Part shown: positions 20,240 through 28,389 of the stretch, one piece after another | How positions within the stretch are numbered: position 1 is the first letter of the stretch | Layout of the letters: the number at the start of each line of letters is the position of its first letter | Origin: an uncultured Frankineae bacterium | GTDB taxonomy: Bacteria > Actinomycetota > Actinomycetes > Mycobacteriales > SCTD01 | DNA length: 34,261 nt | Assembly: GCA_902805775.1 (NCBI GenBank) | Contig: CADCUB010000091.1 | Coordinates: forward strand, 1 to 34,261 | Direction of reading: 5' to 3' | The notes under the pieces: model-generated | The model's database searches: none | The model's input: the letters and a program-made list of their open reading frames with translations, nothing else | What the model was told of the DNA's origin: nothing | Position numbers and translations under genes: made by a program

Positions 20240-21279
20240 CGCCGCCGTCCTGGCCGGTCGAGCCCCCGGAGCGGGTCGCCCCGCACCTGCTGCACGCCGC
20301 CAGCCGCCGGGAGTTCGCCGGTGCCCGCGTCGACGTCGACGACCCCGTCCTCGCCGCGTCGCTGCGGGAGCAGGACGCCCAGCCGCAGTGGGAGTACGTC
20401 TACCGCTGGCCCGAGCGCTGCACCGTCGAGCCGCACCTCGGCTACGTCGTGACGGCCGACGGGCGCCTGGTCCTGGAGTCGCTGCCGTACTGGCGCCACA
20501 TCGGCCACCCGCCGTCCGAGCCGCCTGCCCGGACGCGGCACGTCCCGTCGCTCGTGTCGCTGCGCGACACCGGCGACGTGAACTACTACCACTTCCTGGA
20601 CGACGTCCTGGGGCGCCTCGAGCTCTTCGCCCGGATCGGCGTCCCCGACGACGTCCCGCTGCTCGTCAGCGCCGCGCTGGCCGACCGGGCCTACTTCCAC
20701 GACGCGCTGGCGATGTCGAGCCGGCTGCGGCGTCGGCAGTGGCTCGTGCAGGCGCCCGACGAGGCGGTGGTCGCCGACGAGGTCTGGTTCGGCAAGGCGC
20801 TGCCCCACAGCCGGCGCACCCTGTCGGCGGCGGCGGACCTGCTGGAGGCGCCGCCCGCCGACCCGGCGGCCGACCGGCGGATCCTGCTCGTGCGCTCGCC
20901 CGCGCTCGTCCGGCACGTGCGCAACGCCGCGGACGTCGAGGCGGTCTGCCTCGACCGGGGCTTCGAGGTCGTCGACACCGACGCGCTCGGCCTGGCCGAG
21001 CAGGTGCGCCTGTTCTCGCAGGCCCGGCACGTCGTGGGGCCGCACGGCGCCGGCCTGGTCAACCTGCTGTGGCGGCGCGGAGCGCCGTGCTCCCTGCTCG
21101 AGCTCTTCCCCCCGGACGCGTCCCCGGCGCACTACCACTGGCTGTGCACGTCCTTCGGCTACGCCTACGCGGCGCTGCGCGGCTGCGGCGGCTCCACCGC
21201 CGGCGGCTTCGACGTCGACCCCGACGCCCTCGCGGTCGCGGTCGACCGGCTCGTCGACGACGCTCGTGCGAGCGCCTGA
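20236..21279 (+). CDS. Glycosyltransferase family 61 protein
   Basis: A 347-residue protein starting at GTG 20236, coupled to the upstream gene by GTGA. It has the GT61 (former DUF563) layout: an N-terminal beta-rich region, SLRDTGDVNYYHFLDDVLGR near residues 110-130 with the conserved YHxxxD, an ILLVRSPALVRHVRN block, and the C-terminal VVGPHGAGLVNLLWRRGAP followed by LLELFPPD. GT61 enzymes transfer xylose, GlcNAc or other sugars to glycans in eukaryotes and to surface polysaccharides in bacteria. No signal peptide or membrane helix is seen, so it is probably cytoplasmic and acts on a carrier-linked or protein-linked sugar. Confidence 0.82.
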   Translation: MTPPSWPVEPPERVAPHLLHAASRREFAGARVDVDDPVLAASLREQDAQPQWEYVYRWPERCTVEPHLGYVVTADGRLVLESLPYWRHIGHPPSEPPARTRHVPSLVSLRDTGDVNYYHFLDDVLGRLELFARIGVPDDVPLLVSAALADRAYFHDALAMSSRLRRRQWLVQAPDEAVVADEVWFGKALPHSRRTLSAAADLLEAPPADPAADRRILLVRSPALVRHVRNAADVEAVCLDRGFEVVDTDALGLAEQVRLFSQARHVVGPHGAGLVNLLWRRGAPCSLLELFPPDASPAHYHWLCTSFGYAYAALRGCGGSTAGGFDVDPDALAVAVDRLVDDARASA

Positions 21280-21290
21280 CCCACGGACCC

Positions 21291-21310
21291 CGCCGTCCCC
21301 CCGGACGGCG
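21291..21310 (+). terminator. Short hairpin between GT61 and YcaO genes
   Basis: CGCCGTCC / GGACGGCG, 8-bp stem with a CCCC loop, inside the 68-bp gap between the two genes. There is no T-tract; it may weaken transcription or mark an RNA processing site rather than end the operon, since no new promoter is visible before YcaO. Confidence 0.4.
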
Positions 21311-21347
21311 CACGACCCCCGGCTCCGCGCCGGACGAGGAGGAGCAC

Positions 21348-22868
21348 GTGCCCGACGTCGCCCAGGACCTGCCGGTCCTCGAGGCCGCAGCCGCCGCCTA
21401 CCGGGCGGCCCTGCCGCCCGGGGAGGTCGAGGAGTTCCCCGTGCGGGGGCTCGACCCGGTCGAGTGCGCGGTGTGGTCGGTGACCCTGCACCCGGAGGCC
21501 GGCTCGCCCGGGGCCGGCGGGCACGGCTACGGGCAGACCGAGCAGGAGGCGCGGGTCGGTGCGCTGGGGGAGATGACCGAGGTGACGCGCTCGGCGGCCA
21601 CCCTCGCGCCGCAGCCGCGGACGACGGCGTCGTACGCCGAGCTGGTCCGGCGGGAGGGGCGCGACCGGGTCGTCGACCCCCGCACGCTGTGCCTGGAGGC
21701 CGGCAGCGCCTACGACGACGACCGCCCCCTGTCCTGGTGGCCGATGACGAGGCTGGCCGACGGGAGCAGCGCGTGGGTGCCGGCGGAGTTCGTCGCCTCC
21801 ACCGACGCGGACGTCCCGGCGGGGCCGCCGGCGCCGGGCTGGCTCACCACGATCATCAGCAACGGGCTCGGCGCCGGAGCCGGAGCGCAGGCGCGGGAGC
21901 GTGCCGTCGGGCACGCGCTGCTCGAGCTGCTGCAGCGCGACGGCAACGGGCTGTCGTTCCGGGCCATGGACCGCGGCGTCGTGGTCGACCTCGACGAGCT
22001 GGCCGACCCCGGCGTCCGGGCGCTGCTCGACCAGCTCGCGGCCGGTGGCGTCGACGTCGTGGTCAAGCTCGCGTCGACCGACTTCGGCATCTGCGACGTC
22101 TACGCCGTCGGGACCGGCGCCGACGAGCACAACCCGGTCATGGCGACCGCGTGCGGCGAGGCGGCCCACCCCGACCGCGAGCGCGCGGTGCGCAAGGCGC
22201 TGCTCGAGTTCGTCGCGGCGCGCACCCGCAAGGCCTTCACCCACGGCCCGCTCGACGCCGTCCGGGCTGCCGCGCCGCCCGGCTACCTCGAGCGCTACAC
22301 GGCGAGCACGCCGCTCGACCGGTCCGCCGAGGAGGACCGCGCCCTCTCGGCGATGCTCGCCTGGACCGACCTGGACGTCTCGGCCCTGCGCGACCTGCTG
22401 TCCAGCACGGTGCTGTCGCGCCGGACGTCCGTCGCGCTGTCGGCGCTGCCGACTACGACCGTCGGGGACAGCGCCGACCTGCTCGCCGACGTGTCGGAGC
22501 GGCTGCGTGCGGCCGGTCTCGACGTCCTGGTCGCCGACTTCCCGTCGCCGGACGGGTCCGTGCACGCCGTCAAGGCCGTGGTCCCCGGGCTCGAGGTCGA
22601 GACGATGAGCTACGGCCGGATCGGCGAGCGGGGAGTGCGGCGCCTGCTCGACCGTGACGACGACCGGGCCGGGATGGTGGCCGTCGGGTCGGCGCCGCCC
22701 GCTCCGGGCTGGGCGCCGGTGCACCTCACGGCGGAGGCCCAGGAGCGCCTGGGCGGTCCGGCCTGGCTCGACCGCGAGCGCGTCGACGCGGTCGTCGGGG
22801 CCCTCTACCCGCTCTACCGGGAGCCGGGCCGGCACGCCGCGCCCCTGCTGAGGGCCGCCCGCGCGTGA
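21348..22868 (+). CDS. YcaO family protein (ATP-dependent amide activation)
   Basis: A 506-residue YcaO protein; GTG 21348 follows a strong GAGGAGGAG site. YcaO blocks in order: GYGQTEQEARVGALGEMTE (residues 60-78), ISNGLGAGAGAQARERAVGH (from about 170) and ALLELLQRDGN with Gln196-Arg197-Asp198 where most azoline-forming YcaOs have ERD. RKALLEFVAARTRKAFTHG follows near 285-305. The C-terminus ends REPGRHAAPLLRAARA and lacks the Pro-rich PxPxP tail of heterocycle-forming enzymes. The family uses ATP to activate peptide amides for azoline, thioamide or amidine formation, and ribosomal S12 methylthiolation is helped by E. coli YcaO. No precursor peptide, E1-like partner or TfuA is adjacent. It is coupled to the next glycosyltransferase (GTGA). 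Confidence 0.88.
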   Translation: MPDVAQDLPVLEAAAAAYRAALPPGEVEEFPVRGLDPVECAVWSVTLHPEAGSPGAGGHGYGQTEQEARVGALGEMTEVTRSAATLAPQPRTTASYAELVRREGRDRVVDPRTLCLEAGSAYDDDRPLSWWPMTRLADGSSAWVPAEFVASTDADVPAGPPAPGWLTTIISNGLGAGAGAQARERAVGHALLELLQRDGNGLSFRAMDRGVVVDLDELADPGVRALLDQLAAGGVDVVVKLASTDFGICDVYAVGTGADEHNPVMATACGEAAHPDRERAVRKALLEFVAARTRKAFTHGPLDAVRAAAPPGYLERYTASTPLDRSAEEDRALSAMLAWTDLDVSALRDLLSSTVLSRRTSVALSALPTTTVGDSADLLADVSERLRAAGLDVLVADFPSPDGSVHAVKAVVPGLEVETMSYGRIGERGVRRLLDRDDDRAGMVAVGSAPPAPGWAPVHLTAEAQERLGGPAWLDRERVDAVVGALYPLYREPGRHAAPLLRAARA

Positions 22869-23893
22869 GCGCCCCCGCGCGTGCCCCGGTCGTCGGGGTG
22901 GTCGTGCTCGCCTGGGAGTGCGGCGACCTCCTGCTGCGGGCGGTCGAGAGCGCCCTCGGCAGCCGCGGCGTCGAGGTCGACCTGGTCGTGGTCGACAACG
23001 GGTCGACGGACGCCGCGACGGCGCACGCCCTCGACGAGGCCGGACGGCGGGGGGCGAGGGTCGAGCGCCTGCCGCACAACACCGGCTTCGCCCGCGGCAT
23101 GAACACCGGCTACGACCTCGTGCGCGGCGACCCGGTGGTGCTGCTCAACTGCGACGCCGTCCTGCACCCCGACGCGCTCGCCGCGGCGGTGCAGGTGCTG
23201 GCCGAGCACCCGGACGTCGGCGTCGTCGCCCCTCACGTCACCAAGCTGGCGCCCATCGGGGAGTGGCGGTTCTGGCTGCACCCCGAGGCCGCGACCGGCT
23301 TCGACGGCGGGGTCATCGGCCTCGACGCCCGGGGACGGGTGACCAGCCTCGGCGACACCGGCGGCCCGCGGCAGGAGTCCTTCAAGCCCAACGGCGCCTG
23401 CCCCGTCGTGCGTCGCCAGGTGGTGGAGCAGCTGCGCTCGACGTACGGCAGCGGTCCGTTCGACCCGCTGTTCGACACCTACGGCGAGGACGTCGACGCC
23501 GCCTGGAAGACCTGGGCCCTGGGGTGGCGGGTCCTCTACGCGCCGGAGGTGCGCGCCGGCCACGTCCGGTCGTACGCCAGCGCGCTCGAGGTCGAGGACA
23601 AGCGGGGGCGCCTGCGCACCAACCTGGTCGCCGAGCGCTACGTCAACGCGCTGCGCCACCGGGCGCCCGGTCCTGCCGCGGCGCAGGTGACCGGTGCCGT
23701 CGTCGGCGACGTCGCCATGGTCGTGGGGCAGCTGCGCCGGGGGGACCGGCAGGTCGTGACCGACGTGGCGAGGGGGTGGGGACGGGTCGTCCGGGCCCTG
23801 CCCGCGCTGGTGCGCTACCGCCGGCGGCACCGGGGGTGGCGGCGGCGCGTCGGCGGCCTCGTCGTCGAGCCGGCCGGCGCGACGCCGGGCTGA
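22865..23893 (+). CDS. Glycosyltransferase family 2 protein (rhamnosyltransferase-like)
   Basis: A 342-residue GT-A fold enzyme; GTG 22865 overlaps the YcaO stop. It has VVVLAWECGDLLLRAVESAL, the nucleotide-binding VVVDNGSTDAAT, the second acidic site VVLLNCDAVLHPDAL (a DxD equivalent) and YGEDVDAAWKTWALGWRVLY, whose ED pair is the likely catalytic base region. This arrangement matches WbbL/RfbF-like rhamnosyltransferases. The last 80 residues are rich in Arg and Val with RYRRRHRGWRRR, which may bind membrane phospholipid or polyprenyl phosphate. It ends 7 bases before the convergent cysteine desulfurase gene. Confidence 0.88.
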   Translation: MSAPARAPVVGVVVLAWECGDLLLRAVESALGSRGVEVDLVVVDNGSTDAATAHALDEAGRRGARVERLPHNTGFARGMNTGYDLVRGDPVVLLNCDAVLHPDALAAAVQVLAEHPDVGVVAPHVTKLAPIGEWRFWLHPEAATGFDGGVIGLDARGRVTSLGDTGGPRQESFKPNGACPVVRRQVVEQLRSTYGSGPFDPLFDTYGEDVDAAWKTWALGWRVLYAPEVRAGHVRSYASALEVEDKRGRLRTNLVAERYVNALRHRAPGPAAAQVTGAVVGDVAMVVGQLRRGDRQVVTDVARGWGRVVRALPALVRYRRRHRGWRRRVGGLVVEPAGATPG

Positions 23894-23900
23894 CGACCGG

Positions 23901-25094
23901 TCAGCGCCACCCCGCGCTCCGGGCGCGCTCGACGACCGCCGGCAGGACGGCGACGAGCGCGTCGACGTCCGCGCCGGTCGAGCCGTGCCCGAGGCTGAAG
24001 CGCAGGGAGGAGCGCGCCTCGTCCTCGGGCACGCCCATCGCCAGCAGGACGTGGGACGGCCGGGGCACGCCGGCCGAGCACGCGCTGCCCGTGGAGACGA
24101 GCACCCCTCGTGCGTCCAGGAGCAGGACGAGGGAGTCGCCCTCGCAGCCCGCGAAGGTCAGGTGGGCGTTGCCCGGGAGGCGGTCGACCGGGTCGCCGCG
24201 CAACCGGGCGCCGGGGACCGCCTCCTGCACCCGGTGCACGAGCTGGTCCCGCAGGGACCGCAGGCGGACGGCGTGCGCCGGCTGCTGCTCGACCACGGAG
24301 GCCGTAGCGACGGCGAAGCCGGCTGCCAGCGCCGGCGACAGCGGACCGGGGCGCAGCCGGTCGGCGGGCGTACGGCCCGCGCCGCCGTGCAGCAGGGACC
24401 GGCACGCCACGCCCTCGCGCAGCAGCAGCGCGCCCGTGCCGGGCGGTGCGCCGTACTTGTGGCCGCTCACGGTGAGCGCGTCGACACCCAGTCGCGAGAA
24501 GTCGACGGGCAGCTGCCCGACCGCCTGCACCGCGTCGGTGTGCACGCGCGCACCCGCCGCGTGCGCCAGCTCGACGACCTCGTCGAGCGCCTGGACGGTC
24601 CCGACCTCGTTGTTGGCGAGCGACAGCGAGACGAGCGCGACGTCGGCCCCCCCACCGGCCAGCGCCGCCCGCACCGTGTCGACGGCCACCCGTCCGACGT
24701 CGTCGACCGGCAGGCGCTCCACGCGCGCCTGCGACGCGGCCGCCAGCCAGTCGGCGGCCCCCAGCACCGCCTGGTGCTCGGCGGCACCGACCAGGACGCG
24801 CGTCCGAGCCGGGTCCTGCTGCCGCTGGGCCCAGTACAGGCCCTTCACCGCCAGGTTGTCGCCCTCCGTCCCACCGCCGGTCAGGACGACCTCGTCGTGC
24901 GCTGCGCCCAGCGCACCGGCGACCGTGGCACGCGCGTGCTCCACGACGGCAGCCGCACGACGTCCGGCGCCGCCGGCCTGCTCGGGACTCCCGACGGTCC
25001 CGAGGAGCCCGCACACCACCTCGACGGCCTCCGGCAGGACCGGTGAGCCGGCGGCGTGGTCGAGCAGCACGAGCTCGCCTTGCTGCTGGGGCAC
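23901..25094 (-). CDS. Cysteine desulfurase (NifS/IscS family)
   Basis: A 397-residue fold-type I PLP enzyme, GTG start at 25094 just after a -10-like hexamer. It has LVLLDHAAGSPVLPEAV in place of the more common DNAATT start, LTGGGTEGDNLAVKG, AAEHQAVL (His stacking on PLP), NNEVGTVQ, SGHKYGAPPGTGALLL with the PLP lysine at residue 213, and STGSACSAG with the persulfide Cys339. All active-site residues are present. It should convert cysteine to alanine and enzyme-bound persulfide for Fe-S, thionucleoside or other sulfur chemistry. No mnmA, iscU or sufU neighbour is present; instead it lies between YcaO/GT2 and another GT2, so a dedicated sulfur supply role is an inference. Confidence 0.92.
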   Translation of the reverse strand: MPQQQGELVLLDHAAGSPVLPEAVEVVCGLLGTVGSPEQAGGAGRRAAAVVEHARATVAGALGAAHDEVVLTGGGTEGDNLAVKGLYWAQRQQDPARTRVLVGAAEHQAVLGAADWLAAASQARVERLPVDDVGRVAVDTVRAALAGGGADVALVSLSLANNEVGTVQALDEVVELAHAAGARVHTDAVQAVGQLPVDFSRLGVDALTVSGHKYGAPPGTGALLLREGVACRSLLHGGAGRTPADRLRPGPLSPALAAGFAVATASVVEQQPAHAVRLRSLRDQLVHRVQEAVPGARLRGDPVDRLPGNAHLTFAGCEGDSLVLLLDARGVLVSTGSACSAGVPRPSHVLLAMGVPEDEARSSLRFSLGHGSTGADVDALVAVLPAVVERARSAGWR

Positions 25095-25100
25095 CGGGTG

Positions 25101-25106
25101 ACCGTA
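25101..25106 (-). promoter_or_regulatory. Candidate -10 of the cysteine desulfurase gene (leaderless)
   Basis: TACGGT on the minus strand, 6 nt before GTG 25094. Confidence 0.5.
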
Positions 25107-25168
25107 AGCGAGCAGGCACGACCCCGCACGACGGCCGCGTCCGGCGGCGCCTCGGTGACGGGGCGACG

Positions 25169-25174
25169 CATACT
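25169..25174 (+). promoter_or_regulatory. Candidate -10 of the second GT2 gene (leaderless)
   Basis: CATACT, 6 nt before ATG 25181. With the desulfurase promoter it forms a compact divergent pair in an 86-bp gap. Confidence 0.45.
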
Positions 25175-25180
25175 GCTGCG

Positions 25181-25951
25181 ATGTCCCGGTCTCCCGCGGT
25201 CACGGTCGTCCTCGCCACCCGGGACCGCGACTGGGTCCTGCCCCGGGCGCTGGACTGCGTGCTGCGCCAGACGGCCGACGACCTCGAGCTGGTGGTCGTC
25301 GACGACGGGTCGGTCGACGGCACCGCTGACCTGCTGCAGCGCGTCGACGACCCGCGGGTGGTGCGGGTCCGGACGCCCGGGGTGGGCTCAGCGGCGGCGC
25401 GCAACGCCGGCGTGGCAGCCGGGACGGCGCCGCTGCTGGCCTTCCTCGACGACGACAACACCTGGTCGCCGCAGTTCCTCGAGGTCATGCGCGCCGAGCG
25501 CGGCGACGCGGTCCTGGCCTACTGCAGCCAGCACGTCTTCCTGTGCCGGCGTGCCGGGCACGACGGCATCGACGTCCTGCAGCGCTCGGTGCGCAGCACG
25601 GCGTACAACCCGGCGGCGTTCGTGCGCGGCTCGTACGTCGACACCTCGTCCCTGCTGCTCACCCGGGCCGTCTTCGACGAGGTCGGCGGCTTCGACGCGA
25701 CGCTGCGCAGGCTGGTCGACTGGGACCTGGTGGCAGCGGTGGTGACGCGTTACCCGTTCTCGGTCCGCCACGTCGACCAGGTCCTGTGCGACTACTACCT
25801 GTTCCTGGCCGCAGGCGGCGCTCCGACGATCACCAACGCGGCGCTCGACGACGCCCAGCTGCTGGCCCACGCGGGCCTCGACGAGCCGGACGAGGACACC
25901 GCACGCATCCGGGCGAAGGTCGCCGCGCTCCTCGCGCCGGGGCGCGGCTAG
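25181..25951 (+). CDS. Glycosyltransferase family 2 protein
   Basis: A 256-residue GT-A enzyme. ATG 25181 is chosen on the -10 spacing and because the GT2 fold begins at once: TVVLATRDRDWVLPRALDCV, then VVVDDGSVDGTADLL, GVGSAAARNAGVAAGTAPLL, AFLDDDNTWSP (metal-binding DDD) and GGFDATLRRLVDWDLVAAV. It is short and has no membrane helix, resembling the minimal WcaA-type GT2 enzymes. Donor and acceptor are unknown. It reads away from the desulfurase gene and its stop codon overlaps that of the convergent small membrane protein. Confidence 0.88.
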   Translation: MSRSPAVTVVLATRDRDWVLPRALDCVLRQTADDLELVVVDDGSVDGTADLLQRVDDPRVVRVRTPGVGSAAARNAGVAAGTAPLLAFLDDDNTWSPQFLEVMRAERGDAVLAYCSQHVFLCRRAGHDGIDVLQRSVRSTAYNPAAFVRGSYVDTSSLLLTRAVFDEVGGFDATLRRLVDWDLVAAVVTRYPFSVRHVDQVLCDYYLFLAAGGAPTITNAALDDAQLLAHAGLDEPDEDTARIRAKVAALLAPGRG

Positions 25952-26403
25952 ACCCCCGGCTTGAGCACCATCAGCACGATGATGACGGTGAACGCCAGGG
26001 CCGCGACGCCGCCTGCTGCCGAGATCCGCCCGGCGTACGACCCGCCGTCGCGGCCCTCGGCGATGGCCTCGCCCGCCGCCCGCTGCGCCGGCACGACGAC
26101 GGCGAGCAGCAGCGCGACGGCGACGAGCCACAGGGCGTACGACGCGCTCACCCAGGCCTGGCCGAACGACCACTGGTCGCCGACGTCGCCGAGCCCGATC
26201 AGCGCCGAGCCGAGCACCACCGTGACGAGGCTGGCCAGGGCGTAGACCCGGGTGGTGCGCGCGTGGTCGCGCAGCGCTCCCGCCTCGCCGGCCCGGGCGG
26301 CCCGGGCCGACAGCGGCGTCGCGACGGCGACCGGGCCGATGACGAAGGCCACCGTGATCAGGTGCAGGGCGAGGACGACCGCGTACGCGCCGGAGTAGAC
26401 CAT
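25948..26403 (-). CDS. Small four-helix membrane protein (DUF2269-like)
   Basis: A 151-residue integral membrane protein starting at ATG 26403. Four hydrophobic segments: YAVVLALHLITVAFVIGPVA, VYALASLVTVVLGSALIGL, ASYALWLVAVALLLAVVV and AALAFTVIIVLMVLKPGV, with polar loops between. The His in the first helix and the overall pattern recall DUF2269/DUF2214-type membrane proteins, of unknown function, but I hold that family name loosely. It ends with a TAG that shares CTAG with the convergent GT2 gene. Confidence 0.65.
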   Translation of the reverse strand: MVYSGAYAVVLALHLITVAFVIGPVAVATPLSARAARAGEAGALRDHARTTRVYALASLVTVVLGSALIGLGDVGDQWSFGQAWVSASYALWLVAVALLLAVVVPAQRAAGEAIAEGRDGGSYAGRISAAGGVAALAFTVIIVLMVLKPGV

Positions 26404-26411
26404 GGCACCGC

Positions 26412-26417
26412 AGAGTA
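26412..26417 (-). promoter_or_regulatory. Candidate -10 of the small membrane protein gene
   Basis: TACTCT on the minus strand, 8 nt before ATG 26403. Confidence 0.35.
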
Positions 26418-26430
26418 GGGGCGCCCGAGG

Positions 26431-28389
26431 CTAGCGACCCCGTCGGCCGCGGCGGGCCCGCAGGTAGTCGCTGACGACGTACTCGCCGAGCCGGTCGGGG
26501 TCGGGGCTGAAGACCCGACCGCCGTTGCGCGCCGCCAGGTGCTCGACGAACTCCACCAGCCGCGGCTCGTCGTCGAGCATGAAGACGTTGATCGTCGCGC
26601 CGCGGCGCGTGACCCGCTCGACCTCCGCCATCGTCAGCTCGAGCGTCTCGGGCAGCGGCGGCCAGCAGAACTCGGCGTAGCCGCTGCGGGTCAGGTGGGC
26701 CGTCGGCTCGCCGTCGGTGACGACCAGCACGACCGGCTCGCTGTCGGGGTGCTTGCCGAGGTGGCGGCCGGCGAGCACGAGGGCGTGCTGGAAGTTCGTG
26801 CCCTGCACCCGCTGGGCGTCGAGGCCGGCGAGCCGCTCCGGCGTGAGCACCTGCGCGTAGTCGCTGAAGCCGATGATCTCGATCGAGTCCTGCGGGTACT
26901 TCGTCGTCACCAGCGAGTGCAGGGCGAGCGCCGTCTGCTTGGCGGTGCCCCACGTGCCGCGCAGCTCCATCGAGAACGACAGGTCGACGAGCAGCGCGAC
27001 GGCGGCCGAGGTGCGGCGCTCGGTCTCGACGACCTCGAAGTCCTCGACGTGCAGGCGCACGCCGGTGTCGGACCGTCCGGCCCGCAGGACCGCGTTGCGG
27101 ACGGTCCGCACGACGTCGAGCGGCTGCTCGTCGCCGAACTGCCACGCCCGGCTGGCGCCCGTCGTCTCGCCGGCGGCGCCGGCGTCCTGCACGTCGTGGC
27201 CGCCGCGGCCACCGGCCTCGAGCTTCGAGAACACCTTGCGCAGCGCGGTGGCGCCGACGCGGCGGACGGCCCGCGGCGACAGCTCGAGCCGGCCCTGCCC
27301 GTCACGCACGAGGTAGCCCTGCTCGAGCAGCTCGCGCTCGATCCGGCGCAGCGCGGCGACGTCGTCGACCGCGCCGCGCCCGAGCGCCCGCTGGACCGCA
27401 GCCTCGTCGACGTCGTCGAGCGAGGCGCCTGGGTAGTCCTGGCCGAGGGCGGCCTCGAGGTCGTCCAGGTCGGCGAGCTCCTCCAGTGCCGTGGTGGCGT
27501 CGCCCATCCCCATGCCCTGCTCGCCGCGCATCCGCTCGCGGCCGCCCCAGGGCAGGTCCGGTCGCGCGTTGCGGAGCAGGTCGCCGAGCTGCGCCATCTG
27601 CGCCTGGAGGTCGAGGTCCATGGCGCCCTGCATGAGCTCGCCGAGCTCCTGGCGCTGCTGCGGCGTCAGCGAGTCCATGAGCCGCTGCTGCGCTGCCGCC
27701 CGACGGGCGAGGTCGTCGACGAGCTCCTCGAGCGTCTCGGGCGAGCTCGGGAAGAACTCCCCGTGCTCAGCCATGAAGCGGTCGAAGGCCTCCTGCGTGT
27801 GCTCGCCCCGGGCGTCGGCCTCGAGCATCGTGTTGAGGTCGGCGAGCATGTCCTTGACCGCCTGCACGTCCTGCGGCGACGCGTTCTGGAGCGCCTGCTT
27901 CATGCCTTTGAACTGGCTGTCGAGGACCTCGCGCCGCAGGAGGTCGTCGATCTGCTCGTACGCCTCCCGCGCCTGCGCGCTGCGCCAGTCGTACGGCTTC
28001 AGCGCCTGGACGGCCCGGGCGGTGTCGGTCGGCAGCGTGTCGAGCTCGAGCTCGCGCATGCGAGCGGCGTCGGACGGGTCGGGGAACAGCTCGCGACGCT
28101 CGGCCTCCAGGGCCTTCTCGAGCAGCTCGCGCACCTCCTGCAGCGTCCCGTCGAGCTGGCCCTTCTGCCGCGCCTGGCGCTGGCGCTTCGCGACCTGGCG
28201 GCGCAGGTCGTCGAGGCCCCGCAGACCGTCGGCGCCCTTGCGGAGCAGGTCGCGCAGCGCCTGGCGGGGGCTCGCGCCGTCGAGCACCTGCTCGCCGATC
28301 GAGTCGAGCGCGGACGCGACGTCGTACGGCGGCTCCAGGGGGTCGCGGCCGCCGGACCAGGAGCCGTAGCGGTACGCGCGGGCGCTCAT
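26431..28389 (-). CDS. VWA domain-containing protein
   Basis: A 652-residue protein. ATG 28389 overlaps the stop of the AAA ATPase gene (ATGA); the frame is open far upstream but that is shadow. Residues 1-440 are charged and helical (many Gln, Arg, Glu, Leu), with RRQVAKRQRQARQKGQL and LTPQQRQELGELMQG. The von Willebrand A domain fills about 455-640: the MIDAS is DLSFS (Asp469, Ser471, Ser473), then GTNFQHAL (Thr) and VTDGEPTAH (Asp). The MIDAS is complete, so metal-dependent ligand binding is expected. It is the partner of the upstream MoxR-like ATPase; such pairs act as chaperones or maturation/metal-insertion machines. The client is unknown. Confidence 0.87.
   Translation of the reverse strand: MSARAYRYGSWSGGRDPLEPPYDVASALDSIGEQVLDGASPRQALRDLLRKGADGLRGLDDLRRQVAKRQRQARQKGQLDGTLQEVRELLEKALEAERRELFPDPSDAARMRELELDTLPTDTARAVQALKPYDWRSAQAREAYEQIDDLLRREVLDSQFKGMKQALQNASPQDVQAVKDMLADLNTMLEADARGEHTQEAFDRFMAEHGEFFPSSPETLEELVDDLARRAAAQQRLMDSLTPQQRQELGELMQGAMDLDLQAQMAQLGDLLRNARPDLPWGGRERMRGEQGMGMGDATTALEELADLDDLEAALGQDYPGASLDDVDEAAVQRALGRGAVDDVAALRRIERELLEQGYLVRDGQGRLELSPRAVRRVGATALRKVFSKLEAGGRGGHDVQDAGAAGETTGASRAWQFGDEQPLDVVRTVRNAVLRAGRSDTGVRLHVEDFEVVETERRTSAAVALLVDLSFSMELRGTWGTAKQTALALHSLVTTKYPQDSIEIIGFSDYAQVLTPERLAGLDAQRVQGTNFQHALVLAGRHLGKHPDSEPVVLVVTDGEPTAHLTRSGYAEFCWPPLPETLELTMAEVERVTRRGATINVFMLDDEPRLVEFVEHLAARNGGRVFSPDPDRLGEYVVSDYLRARRGRRGR

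Noticed and set aside
19350..21347. Extended upstream frame of YcaO suggesting a 1172-residue fusion
   Set aside because: Before GTG 21348 the translation is low-complexity Arg/Ala/Gly in a shifted frame of the methyltransferase and GT61 genes, and YcaO has its own strong ribosome binding site.
19370..25951. Glycan/YcaO block as a recent horizontally acquired island
   Set aside because: Codon and base composition look like those of the neighbours and there are no integrase, transposase, attachment-site repeats or tRNA at its edges, so there is no direct sign of transfer.
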